A DNA stretch of 64,000 bases from Sambucus nigra (Eukaryota > Streptophyta > Magnoliopsida > Dipsacales > Adoxaceae). The notes under the pieces are model-generated. The model was not told the DNA's origin. It searched no databases and was given only the letters and a program-made list of their open reading frames with translations. Location: NCBI GenBank assembly GCA_949130495.1, contig OX422207.1, forward strand, positions 830,340,073-830,404,072, written 5' to 3'. The position numbers and the translations under genes were made by a program. Positions 46,340 to 56,959 of this stretch are shown piece after piece. The first letter of the stretch is position 1. Every line of letters starts with the position of its first letter.

Positions 46340-46340
<1 letters not shown>
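46198..46340 (+). other. Homopolymer C run and exon-like remnant
   Basis: 13 C then seven T follow the LTR. The segment 46262-46339, ending ctactcag before gtatat, looks like the end of an exon of the split mobile-domain-like gene, but is too short to prove. Confidence 0.35.
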
Positions 46341-46381
<41 letters not shown>

Positions 46382-46765
46382 TAGAGAGTTAGGCTCTCCA
46401 ACATACCTCATTAAACATACCTACGAACATACCTATTTTTTTAAAATAGTAAAAAAAATAATTTTGAGTTAATATTTTTTATATCGGTTCATGATAGTTC
46501 AATGTGCTCCTGTAAAAAAATCAGAACAAAATAATGTGTTTTGATATTTTTAAAAAATAGGTAAAAAAACTGACAGTTTTAAACGGTAAAAACTGACAGT
46601 TTTTTTTAACTATTTTTTAAAAATACCAAAACACATTATTTTGTTCTGATTTTTTTCACAGCGGCACATTTAAATATCATGAACCCATATTAAAAATATC
46701 AACTCAAAATTATTTTTTTACTATTTAAAAAAAAAGGTATGTTGCTAGGAGGTATGTTGGAGAGC

Positions 46766-46841
<76 letters not shown>
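46341..46841. mobile_element. Foldback element with mirrored microsatellites
   Basis: The core 46391-46767 is almost one long palindrome centred near 46579, from aggctctccaacatacct to its complement ending ggagagcct. It is flanked on the left by (TA)n(GA)n (46341-46390) and on the right by (TC)n(TA)n (46771-46841), so the mirror symmetry extends through the microsatellites. No coding capacity. The same end sequence occurs beside a TA run at 35080-35154, so this is a repeated family, MITE-like in size. Confidence 0.8.
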
Positions 46842-46844
<3 letters not shown>

Positions 46845-48527
46845 CTCCATATAACCAATCTCACTGTTCTTTTCTCTAATTTTTTTTATCTATTTTCCTT
46901 TGTGTTCTCTATCTATTTCTGATTGTAGAGAATTGTGCCTTCTTCCCCTGCCACTTCATCTTCTCTTGCTTCAGCGGTAGACACTTCTACATATGAGCCC
47001 CTGGTTATCTCATTTACAGAGGTATTTATTTCTACAGCTCCTCTTTCCCCCTTTTTTATTTCTATGTTCATTCCCTTTAACATTTTTCATTTCTCAAGGC
47101 CCGACACCTTTTGGCTCTTCCTCGATGGGAGGGACTCTTCCCTTTCCTGATGTTACTATCCCAGGGTTATCCTCTTCGGGAAGGATTTCTATTCCCTGAG
47201 TCCGCATATCTATGGATGGTAGGCCTTTGATCCAACCTTTCTCTCATGGCCCAGTATTTATCGTGGCCTCGACTACTAAGCCCACGCCAAAGGTTTCTTC
47301 TTCTACTCAAGTGTCGGTAGATTCTTCTCCCAGGGCTATGATAATAACATGTTTTAATATATGTAGGCCATCAATATAGCCCATCCTGCACCAGTGGTCG
47401 TCTTCCACTCTTCCTACTTGGTACTCAGGTATTCTGTTATCTTCTTGTTTGTCATTTCTCTACTTAGCCTGTACTAATAGGCCATCTTTTCTTTCCTTTC
47501 AGTTTTCCCTTGCTACTATTTTATCGGCGGCTCTTGCTACCTTACTCTAGTAGCCCCTGCTACATGAGAGCCACCTTGCCCTGTTACCTTTAAGGAGAGT
47601 CTTGTCATAGTGGCCCTCCAGGTAACCATCTTTGTCATGGAGTTTTGAGTTTTCTCCTATATACTTGTCTTTGTGAGGTAAGTGACTTGTTGATTCCTAC
47701 CCCTTTTTCTTTATTTACAAGCTAGCTTTGCGGAGGCTTCCTTATCCACCACGACCAGTGTTGCTGAGGAAGCTCCTTCAGGAGCACCTGCATCTCTTCC
47801 CTCGACTGCTGTGGAGGGAATTACTCAGGTATGGTATATGAGAGTAGTTATTATTTTTCACGCCACTCTTGTATCCCTATGTTGTTCGAATATTTGTTAG
47901 CGCTTAACTATTTCTTTTGATCTCATGTTAGGGTTGTGATCGTTCCAGTGATCGCGGAATGCATTGGAGGGATAACTACAGGAGAGGTATTAGACTGTCA
48001 TACCTTTACTTATTTTCCACTTCTTATTATTTTTGTGCAAGTATGCTTAATTCTACCCTTATTTCATTGTTTCTAGGCTAGCAGAGAAGTTGCCCTGGTA
48101 ACTATGGAGCATGTAGAAGAGATGACTGTGAGAGAGGTATTATACTGACATACCTCCTCTCCTTCTCTGCTTTTACTTTTTTTCTTCTTTCTTATACTGT
48201 ACAAGTGCTCTCATCTCCACCCTTGTTTCATTATTTTCCAGGTGAGTGAGGCTGCTCCGATAATTGTGGACTCTGCTGGTGGGGTGGCTGTGAGAGAGGT
48301 ATTAAACTGGCATACCCCCTCTTTTTACTGTTTCCCTTTTTCTTCTTGCATATACCATGCAAGTGATCTCATCTTCACCTTTGTTTCATTGTTTCTAAGT
48401 GAGTGAGGTTGCTCTGGTAACTACGAAGCCTACTGATGGGGTAGTTGTGAAAGAGGTACTAAACTGACATACCCTCTCTTTTTACTGTTCTCCTTTTTTT
48501 GCGTATAATGTGCAAGTGTTCTCATCT
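46842..48527 (+). pseudogene. Repeated exon-intron cassettes, 3' part of the mobile-domain-like gene
   Basis: A series of short Ser/Pro/Val-rich exon-like pieces ends gag|gt and is separated by T-rich intron-like DNA ending in ag. The last four are clear repeats: 47932-47986, 48077-48136, 48242-48298 and 48400-48455 (55, 60, 57 and 56 bases), each starting after tttct-ag and ending agag|gta. The encoded units are about 19 residues, for example VSEAAPIIVDSAGGVAVRE. The array is cut off at 48533 by an LTR. Only two of the four keep a length divisible by three, so the frame is probably lost. No transcript evidence is available. Confidence 0.5.
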
Positions 48528-48532
48528 TCACC

Positions 48533-49709
48533 TGAAAATGCAAAAGATTAATTGCCTCTGTGGTTTTCACAAATTCTCTAATTTTAAACCAATTTTATTT
48601 CATCCCTAAAATATGCAACTACGTGTCAAAACAAATCAAGTAAGCATGCGGCACAAAATTCAGGAAAAATCCCCGAAGGGCAAAACCTTTATTTCTAAAA
48701 CTTTGACAAGTTTACAAGACCATTGACTTACATACAACCTGATAATTGCCCATAATTTTAACGCACGGTGTCTTCGTCAAACCTTTAAAGCATCGGCTAG
48801 AAATCAGTAATAGTTCACATGCAGCTATACCAAAAGGACACGTAGTCCAGACACGCAGTCTTCGGCAAATAATCAACACGCAGAAGATCCTCAATGACAC
48901 GCAGTCATAAACTTCATAGAGATTCACTTTACAATAGCAAGCAACTCTTAGTTTTAGAGATGTCCCCACAAAGGATGAACAATAGAAAAGTATGTTCTTT
49001 GGGTTTCGAAATAACTCACATAAAGATTGGGATTTGTTTGTGAATCGTAAACAAAAAGGGATTAAAGACCCTAAAAGGAGAAAACCTAAATCAGTTATTT
49101 TCTTAGTTTTGTGCAGAATAAAAACTTCAGGTCTCTCAATGAAAAAAAAGTTGGAAAAGCCTATTTATAAAAGACTTAAGGTGGTGGGTCACTCAAATGA
49201 GATAGAATGTCGTTTGAACGAGATCCACTGTCTTTCGAACGACAGGTGGAACTTCACACAACATGCCATGTCGTTTGAACGACATTGGCTGTCGTTTGAA
49301 CGACCTATCAAACGATATTTCAGGCCATGCTTGTAGATAATTTCGATAATAACGCGTGACCGCCAACTTCGTATTTGTCTGATTTTTTTTAATTAGTTAT
49401 GATTTTTCTACGAAAAGGAGTCCGAGAACAAAATCTTTAAATATAATGAATTCAAAAAACAATTAATAAAAACATTTAAAGCTCCTCTCCAATAGTTAGA
49501 AAATATTTTATGAAAAATAATACCAATACTCTAAGTGCATTATTAAGGTACTCTAAAATGTAACCTTACCAAAGTTAAGCTTACAGAGACTATTTATTAA
49601 ACAACCTTGATTATTCGGATCCGTCTTGATGTGAATGTGATCTTGAACTTCTTCGATGGTGTAGCGGTATACGACATATAAATTGATAACGAACAAAAAT
49701 TTCCTTACA
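48533..49709 (-). repeat. LTR of a second SIRE-like family, minus strand
   Basis: 1177 bases, TGAAAATGC...CCTTACA, followed by a PPT-like tract (49710-49722). It carries GTCGTTTGAACGAC repeats at 49208-49316 and, on the minus strand, TATAAAT at 49163-49169. The left flank is TCACC. The matching LTR lies outside or is lost. Confidence 0.8.
49208..49316. repeat. GTCGTTTGAACGAC inverted repeat cluster
   Basis: Copies at about 49209, 49231, 49270-49283 and 49291-49304, plus a partial one at 49305-49316. Each has GTCGTT/AACGAC arms. On the minus strand they lie about 40-150 bases upstream of the TATA box. Confidence 0.85.
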
Positions 49710-50238
49710 AATCTCCCCCTATGTCTATGCCGGTACAAAATAAAAACATCTGAATTATCAATAAAAAAATGACCTATACAAATCTACCCTCCCATGAACC
49801 CAAAACTGAAAAGGTAAATGACAAGTCTTCAAACTTTTTCAATCTTCAAAAAACTTCAAACATTCTTTGTCATCATCAGGGTGTGTAATTCAAAAATGTT
49901 CAATTGTACCTACACACACGAGACAAAGCAAAAATCTCGTGACGTATCGAGTTTGAAATGATATAAACATAAAACATGTAAGCATAATCAAATATCCCCC
50001 ATACTTAAACTCCCTCATAATATCATAGTTCGTTCTCCCCCTTTTTATTTGTCCGAAATAGACAAGGAAATGAATAAAGCAAACAAATAAAATCGGTGTG
50101 TCATGGTAAACAAGGCAAACAAAATAACAAACGTGCTCAACGCAGGATATGCTCAAAGAACTTCACAAACTATTTTTTATTTTTTGATTTTTTTTATACA
50201 AGTGTTACAAACACACACCATGAATTCATACTAAGATA
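49710..50238 (-). mobile_element. 3' non-coding remnant of the second SIRE-like element
   Basis: It is homologous to 39354-39900 of the first SIRE-like element, including the three PPT-like tracts. It has no ORF. It breaks off at about 50238, where the LTR of another Copia element would begin if the inserted Tat element were removed. Confidence 0.7.
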
Positions 50239-50243
50239 ACCTG

Positions 50244-50868
50244 TGTTGATACCAAAATTAGTATGCTGATATGGACGAATAATAAGAAGACACGTGTCAA
50301 TCTACGTGGCACAATAGCAACGAGGAAGTTCATTCCCCCGACCTAGTCATACTCACTCCGAGCAACAGGTGTACTCCGAGGAACACCAGCCCTCCGACGA
50401 ACTCCAGCTCTCCGAGGAACTCTAGACCTTCGAGAAACTCTTGAACGACGAGCAACTAAAGGCGGTTCGAGCTGCATCTCGACCACAACATTGATTGCCA
50501 GATAATCAACAGTTCAACTATTCATTGAATGCTTATCATCTTTACGCACACGCTTGAAGAACATTAAATGAATTACCCTTTCATATGTATATCATTTAAT
50601 GTATCACCCTTTCATGTACAACCTAAGGGCTATAAATACCTTGTATGACCCTCATTCAAGGGGACCGAAATTTCTTGATAGTACTTGTAATCGAGGATTC
50701 CCAAACACTCAGCAATAACATAACAGTGGACGTAGGCCATTCTTATAAGGCTGAACCACTTTAAAATTCTTTGTCTCATTTATTTATCTGTGATTGAATA
50801 ATTAGAGTGATCTAATCTTTTACATCAATGATTGAATAATTAGAGTGATCTAATCTTTTACATCAACA
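50244..50868 (+). repeat. 5' LTR of the plus-strand Tat element
   Basis: 625 bases, TGTTGATACC...CATCAACA. It is 38 bases longer than the 3' LTR because of a tandem duplication of the last part (tgattgaataattagagtga...) directly before the primer site. It contains about four copies of a roughly 20-base unit ctccgaggaactccagc at about 50354-50440. Confidence 0.95.
50631..50638 (+). promoter_or_regulatory. TATA box of the plus-strand Tat LTR
   Basis: TATAAATA at 50631-50638. The same motif in the 3' LTR is at 62437. Confidence 0.65.
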
Positions 50869-50870
50869 GA

Positions 50871-50887
50871 TTGGCGCCGTCTGTGGG
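50871..50887 (+). promoter_or_regulatory. Primer binding site of the plus-strand Tat element
   Basis: TTGGCGCCGTCTGTGGG, two bases after the LTR end, identical to the site at 18341-18357 on the minus strand. Confidence 0.95.
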
Positions 50888-50931
50888 AACGATTGTTATT
50901 ATCGTTTTTCACCAAAAATCATTCATCATCA

Positions 50932-52626
50932 ATGGCAGATCATCCGGAATCTAGCAATCGAAACGCTGGAAATGCTGGAAATCTTTCAAATCCTTCTGCA
51001 CCTCCAGATCTGGCTGGAATTATGACGAATATGGCTCAAGGACAAACCGACATGCAAGAGACAATGCGGCAACTCATACAAACCCTTCATGGCAGTGCAC
51101 CTGCATATTCGGGACAGCGAAGTGGTCAGGGGCAAACCTATTTACTTTCTTCGCGATCTAGGCGTACGGATGCGTATCGTAATGAGGAATCTGATGATTT
51201 CTCTTATCAACCTGGGCGAACTTCATCAATAAGGGCTACAGATACTGAGCAACGTATCACTTTCTCTCCAGAGAGACCCAGTGCCTTGGACAGATTGAGA
51301 AGGGTATCTCCTTTCAGCCGATTAGGTCCCAGGAGGAATAGGAATTCGCCTAAGACCATGTCGAGGAGTTTTCGACAACCATCAGATCTAAGAGAAGGAT
51401 CAGCGCAATCACGACCAGTTGCTCGTCAAGATAGATCTCAAGAGGCCACTTCAGAACAATCAATTGCTCGAACTAATAGACCCGAGGAAGGAAATGATGC
51501 GTGGAAAGGTTCCATTCAATGGTTGGAGGATAGATTGGGAGAAATGTCTAAGGCAAAGAATCCCCTACAACGAACTTTTGTTCAAGGGACACCTTTTGTC
51601 AAGGCTATTGTGGATTTTCCTACACCGTCAAAGTTTAAAGCACCTGTGGTGACCCCCAAATATGATGGAAAAACAGATCCTATTCTTCACATAGAGCAAT
51701 ATCAAGCTGCCGCCGACATCTATGCTGTCCCCGACGAGATGAGATGTAGAGCATTCTCAGGAACTCTTACTTGATCTGCCCAGATATGGTACAACAATCT
51801 TCCTCGGGGTAAGATTTCAACTTTCTTTCAATTGGCCGAGTTGTTCATCAGCAATTTCTGTTTTGGGGCAAAGCCAGTAAAAAGAGTAGCACACTTGTTA
51901 AGTGTTAGACAAAAATCTGGTGAGAGTACTAGAGATTACATAACTCGTTTCAATAACGAGAAGCTGGAAGTCATAGATTATGAAGAGAAGACAGCAATCA
52001 CCGCCTTGATGAGTGGGTTGTTGCCTAACAAGTTGTATTACACTTTGGCCAAAGATCCACCTACAACTATGTCAGAGTTGATGGCAAAAGCAGCCAAAAT
52101 CATGAATGCCGAGGAGGCTATGGCTGCGAAGAAGAATATGGATAAAGAGACCAAGGAGGAAGGCGACAAATCTAAGAAGAAAGAGCATAAGGGCAATGGC
52201 GGTGATAAACATTCCAAGAATAATAAGTCGTCATGGGAAGTCCTGAAGAAATTCGATAATTATACTCCTTTGAAAATGGGTATTAATCATGTCTTAGAAG
52301 AAATCAAGAATAACGAGGAAGTAAAGTGGCCAAAGAAACTAAGGTCAGACCCTGACACGAGGAATAGGGAGAAATATTGCGAGTTCCATAAGGATCACGG
52401 CCATATGATAAAAAATTGCATAGTTCTTCAGAACGAGATTGAAACACTCATCCGAAGAGGGAAACTAGCAAAGTATGTTGATCGGGGAGGCGAAAGAAGA
52501 AATAATGACCGAACTAGAGAAAGATCCAGATCTCCTCATCGAGCAGAGGAGAAAAAGAGGAGAGACCATGAAGATGATCCAGATGATGACCCCGATCTTC
52601 CCAAGAAACCAAGGCAGCCAGAATGA
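50932..52626 (+). pseudogene. Gag of the plus-strand Tat element
   Basis: The start is ATG 50932, 45 bases after the primer site. An Asn/Ser-rich and Arg/Ser-rich N-terminal part (about residues 1-200) is followed by the capsid domain (KYDGKTDPILHIEQY, IWYNNLPRG, FISNFCFGAKP), a Lys-rich stretch and a zinc-knuckle-like CEFHKDHGHMIKNC near 52378-52420. One in-frame stop at 51772 (TGA, likely from CGA) interrupts the capsid domain, and a second at 52624 ends the track before protease. The length and order match the gag at 16719-18290. Confidence 0.9.
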
Positions 52627-53403
52627 GAGGTATTTTCCATACGTTTTGGGTCATTTGATTGTAATGTCATTACAGGAGGAGATGCAGGAGGAGGAGACCT
52701 TACTGCAGAAAGAAAGGCTTACCTTGGAGAGGCTCAAGCTTGTTCATATATTCAGCGAATAAATTTGGCTGAGGAGGATCGCCCGAGGAAGATAAACAAA
52801 GAGAAGCTGGTCATTGGCTTTTCAAAAAACGACCTGGCAGGTGTTCTTTACCCTCACGACGACCCTTTGGTGATCAAAATGAGGATGAAAGAAATAGTGA
52901 TTTCAAGGGTTTTGGTAGATAATGGTAGTTCGGCGGACATCATGTACTACTCATGCTTTGACAGTTTAAATTTAAAATTATCTCAATTGGAGCCTTATCA
53001 CAGACCTCTCTTAGGTTTTGCTGGCGAGAAGGTTTTTCCACTTGGGACGATCAAGCTGGATATATTCATTGGAACTTGGCCTGCTTGTCGAACATAAAGA
53101 ATACGCTTCTTTGTGATGGATAAGAATGTGCAATCAGCTTACAACATCATCATGGGAAGAGTTGGTTTGAAGAAGTTCGAAGCAGTTCCGTCTACAGTAC
53201 ATCAGTGTTTAAAATTCCCTACAAATTTCGGAGTGGGAGTTGTGAAAGGTGATCCAAAAGTAGCTCGGGAATGCTATTATTCGTTTGCCGAGCAAGAGGA
53301 ACTTGAAGAGTCAAGGAAAAAGACTACTACCTACCAGGTGGAGGAAGGTACAGAAATTGAAACACTTGATCCCAGAGATGAATCCCAACTTGTAAAAGGA
53401 TAG
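52627..53403 (+). pseudogene. Protease region of the plus-strand Tat element
   Basis: It continues in the gag frame. The active site VDNGSSADIM at about 52915-52945 is intact, followed by LLGFAGEKV, and the domain ends near NIIMGRVGL. Stops at 53095 and 53401 break it. In this family the protease is released from the polyprotein and cleaves the other domains. Confidence 0.85.
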
Positions 53404-54870
53404 GTGGTGGAATCTACAGAAAATGTTATTCTGGACGACGAGCACCCTAAACGAGTAACCCAGATAGGTTCATCGTTGGATGTTTCAATAAAACAGGAGT
53501 TGATAACTTTTTTGAGAAACAGAAAGAAAACTTTTGCATGGAGTCATGAAGACATGCCAGGAATAGATCCGAACTTCTTATGTCATGAGCTCAATGCGAA
53601 TAAGGAGATCAAGCCTGTAAAGCAGAGAAGAAGAGTATTTAATCCCGAGAAGAATCAAGCTATACAAGAAGAGGTCGAGAAGCTCCAAAAAGCCCAATTC
53701 ATTGAAGATGTGAAATCTCCAGACTGGTTAGCAAATGTGGTGATGGTAAAGAAAAAAAAACAATAAATGGAGAATGTGTGTTGATTTCACCGATCTCAAC
53801 AAAGCATGCCCAAAGGATCACTTTCCATTGCCCAGAATTGATCAACTAGTGGATGCTACCTCGGGACACGAGCTGCTCAGCTTCATGGACGCTTACTCTG
53901 GCTACAACCAGATCAAAATGAAACCTGAAGACAGGGAAAGCACTTCTTTTATTACTCCTAGGGGAACTTATTATTATAATGTTATGCCTTTTGGTTTGAA
54001 AAATGCAGGAGCGACATACCAGCGGCTGATGAACAAGGTTTTTGCCGAACAAATCAGTTGCAATATGGAAGTCTATATCGATGATATGCTGACAAAGAGC
54101 AAGAAAGCTGCTGATCATCTAGTTGACTTAGGCCAGACCTTTGATCAATTGGATAAATACCAGATGAAGCTCAACCCGACGAAGTGCACATTTGGAGTAC
54201 GAGAAGGAATGTTCCTCGGGTACATCGTCAACCAACGAGGCATTGAGGCGAATCCAGAAAAGATCAAAGCTCTTTTAGGGTTGCGATCTCCAACGACGAA
54301 GAAAGAGGTGCAGCGTCTTACAGGATGAGTTGCAGCGCTCAACAAATTTGTATCCCGAGCAACTGATAGATGCCTCCCATTCTTCAGAACACTTCGAAAA
54401 ACTTTCGAGTGGAATGATGAATGTGAAAAAGCCTTTCAAGACTTGAAGAAATATTTGGGAGCACCTCCACTGTTATCCAGGCCAGTAATGGGAGAGAAGT
54501 TGTACTTGTACCTGACAGTATCAGAGAATGCAGTCAGCTCGACATTGATCAGATTGTAGAATGGAGTCCAGAAACTAATTTATTACACAAGTAAGGCTTT
54601 CCGAGGTGCAGAGGTCAGGTACCCAAAGCTGGAAAAATTGGCATTAGCATTAATTGAAGCAAGTAGAAGAATGAGGCCATATTTCCAGGCCCATACCATC
54701 GTCGTGTATACCGACATGCCATTAAGACAAGCCCTTCATAAGCCAGAAAAATCAGGGAGACTGATGTACTGGGCAATAGAGCTCGGTGAATATGATATTG
54801 TGTATGAACCCAGATCATCATTAAAAGGGCAGGCTGTAGCAGATTTTATCGCAGAGTTTACATATCCTAA
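53404..54870 (+). pseudogene. Reverse transcriptase and native RNase H of the plus-strand Tat element
   Basis: The entry segment (FAWSHEDMPGIDP) is in the gag frame. A +1 slip in a run of nine A at 53752-53760 moves the rest by one. The core has MCVDFTDLNKACPKD, MPFGLKNAGATYQRL and the catalytic YIDDM at 54074-54088. A TGA at 54326 and a TAG near 54556 interrupt it. Native RNase H ends with AVADFIAEF at about 54835-54862. The sequence is close to the partner at 13441-15912. Confidence 0.95.
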
Positions 54871-54911
54871 TACCCCCGAGGAACAAAAGTTGCTCGCTGA
54901 TCAACCTGTGG

Positions 54912-55031
54912 ATGTTACTGGATCATCAAACACAAGCCCAGACCAACTCCGGTTGGTAAAAGGTCTTATGGATATTGAAGGATCATCAAATTCGAGCCCA
55001 GACCAACTTCGATTGGTAAAAGGACGAGAAG
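54912..55031 (+). repeat. In-frame 60-base tandem repeat in the RNase H linker
   Basis: Two units of 60 bases (20 codons) lie between the two RNase H domains. Each encodes a segment like SPDQLRLVKG and contains the hairpin motif (54942-54957 and 55002-55017) that is repeated in the non-coding array at 56960-57690. Confidence 0.9.
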
Positions 55032-55082
55032 AGATGATCGATGAGGAGCGAGAAATATCAGGGGAGGATGAAAGGAAACAAT

Positions 55083-55560
55083 AAATATTTCACCGAGGAA
55101 CTCTATCAGATAAGAAATTTGAAGACGAGTTACTTATATGGAGGTTATATGTAGATGGCTCATCTTGCACTGCAGGATGTGGCGCGGGAATAGTTCTGAG
55201 CACTCCAGACGAGATCGACGTGGAATACGCCCTCCGATTCCAATTCAAAGCTTCCAATAATGAGGCTGAATATGAGGCGATGATAGCAGGACTTAATTTA
55301 GCAAAGATTATGGAAACGCAACAAGTGATGGTATTCAGTGATTCTCAATTAATTGTGAATCAGATGATAGGAATATATGTTGTTAAAGGAGAATTAATGG
55401 TCAGGTATCATGCAAAGGTGATGGAATTATTGGCAGAATTTGATGCCATTCAGTTGATCAGAATACCAAGACTGGAAAATGCACAAGCAGACGCACTGGC
55501 CCGACTAGCATCAGCTACTCGTACCGAGCTGCGAAGAACGATACCAATTGAAGTATTAGA
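55083..55560 (+). pseudogene. Second (archaeal-type) RNase H of the plus-strand Tat element
   Basis: It has WRLYVDGSSCTAGCGAG, SNNEAEYEAMIAGL, FSDSQLIVNQM and ADALARLAS, with the acidic active-site residues in place. The frame is the same as the upstream pol and integrase. The stop at 55082 lies directly before it. The domain itself is open. Confidence 0.9.
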
Positions 55561-56842
55561 AAGCCGAAGCATAGATGAAGACTTGACAATGAATGTTATT
55601 ACCCTTGATTTAGGACCATCTTGGATGGATCCCATCAGGGCATATATTGAGGAGGGAGAATTTTCGGAGGATAAGCTCTCTGCAAAGAAATTGAAGTTTA
55701 AAGCTGCTCGGTATGTACTAACTAATGGTGTTTTGTATAGACGAGGAATTATGGTAGGTTTGCAGAGATGTGTACATCCCTCCGAGGTGAAGGAATTGAT
55801 TGAAGAGATCCATGAAGGGTCTTATGGAGCACATGTAGCAGGTCGGACACTTTTACAAAGAGTGATGACGCAGGGATATTACTGGCCAACGATGAGGGCT
55901 GATTGTATAGCCTATGCTAAGAGATGTGATAAATGCCAACGTTTTTCCTCCATCCGACGAACTCCACAAGCATTATTGACACCCATAACTTCCCCTTGGC
56001 CATTTGCCATGTGGGGAATGGATTTGGTTGGACCACTGCCAACGACCCGAGGAAGATTCAAGTACCTCGTCGTCGCAGTGGATTATTTTACTAAGTGGGT
56101 AGAAGCTGAGCCTCTGATTGATATGATATACGAGAAGGTATACCAGTTCGTTTGGAAGAACATAATCTGCCGATATGGTCTCCCTCATGCTTTCATCACA
56201 GACCATGGAACACAATTCGATAACGAGGAGTTTGTCGCCTATTGTCATCAGTCAAACATTTTGAAGATTCATTCAGCACCAGGCCATCCTCAAAGCAATG
56301 GACAGACTGAAGTGACGAACAGAACATTACTAAATGGTTTGAAGAAGAGGCTAAGTGAGGCTAAAGCTAACTGGATTAATGAGCTACAGTCAGTATTGTG
56401 GGCTTACCGAACAACCCCCCGAGCAGCAACTGGAGAATCACCATATATGCTGGCATTTGGAAGTGAGGCTGTAATACCTGCCGAGTTGGGTCTTCCAACA
56501 CACAGAGTGCTCAATTTCAATTCCCCAGTCAGCGACTTAATGAGCAGATTGGATTTGAATATGCTCGAGGAGGTTAGAGAAGAGGCAGCCATTAGGAATG
56601 CTGCTTACCAACAACGAACAGCTCTGTTCTACAACAAGAGGGTGAAGAAATGCGAATTAAAAGAAGGAGATTGCGTGCTAAAGAAGGTCATTCAGAAGCA
56701 CAATAAATTGGAAGCAAACTGGCATGGACCTTACCGAGTTACATAAGTTGTTCGACCAGGAACTTACCACATAGCAACTCTAGAAGGAGAGGAATTTAAG
56801 AATGCATGGAATGTTAAACACCTACGCAAGTATTATCAGTGA
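55561..56842 (+). pseudogene. Integrase of the plus-strand Tat element
   Basis: The HHCC finger (IHEGSYGAH ... CDKCQ) lies at about 55808-55940. The catalytic core has WGMDLVGPLP, ITDHGTQFDN (His where the family has Asn) and GQTEVTNRT, so the D, D and E residues are all present. The C-terminal domain ends in NAWNVKHLRKYY with a stop at 56840-56842; an in-frame stop at 56744 lies before the last 32 codons. The open part from 55083 to 56743 is 1.66 kb with no break, the least damaged coding stretch of the element. Confidence 0.95.
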
Positions 56843-56959
56843 TGTAAAATGTAAAGCAGTTCCATCAATATGAATAAAACGAGGATTTTTCTCCATCTTC
56901 TCTCCTTTTATTGGAAGTTTTTCGGGGAATACTAGTGTGTAACACTACGCTACTCGGCA

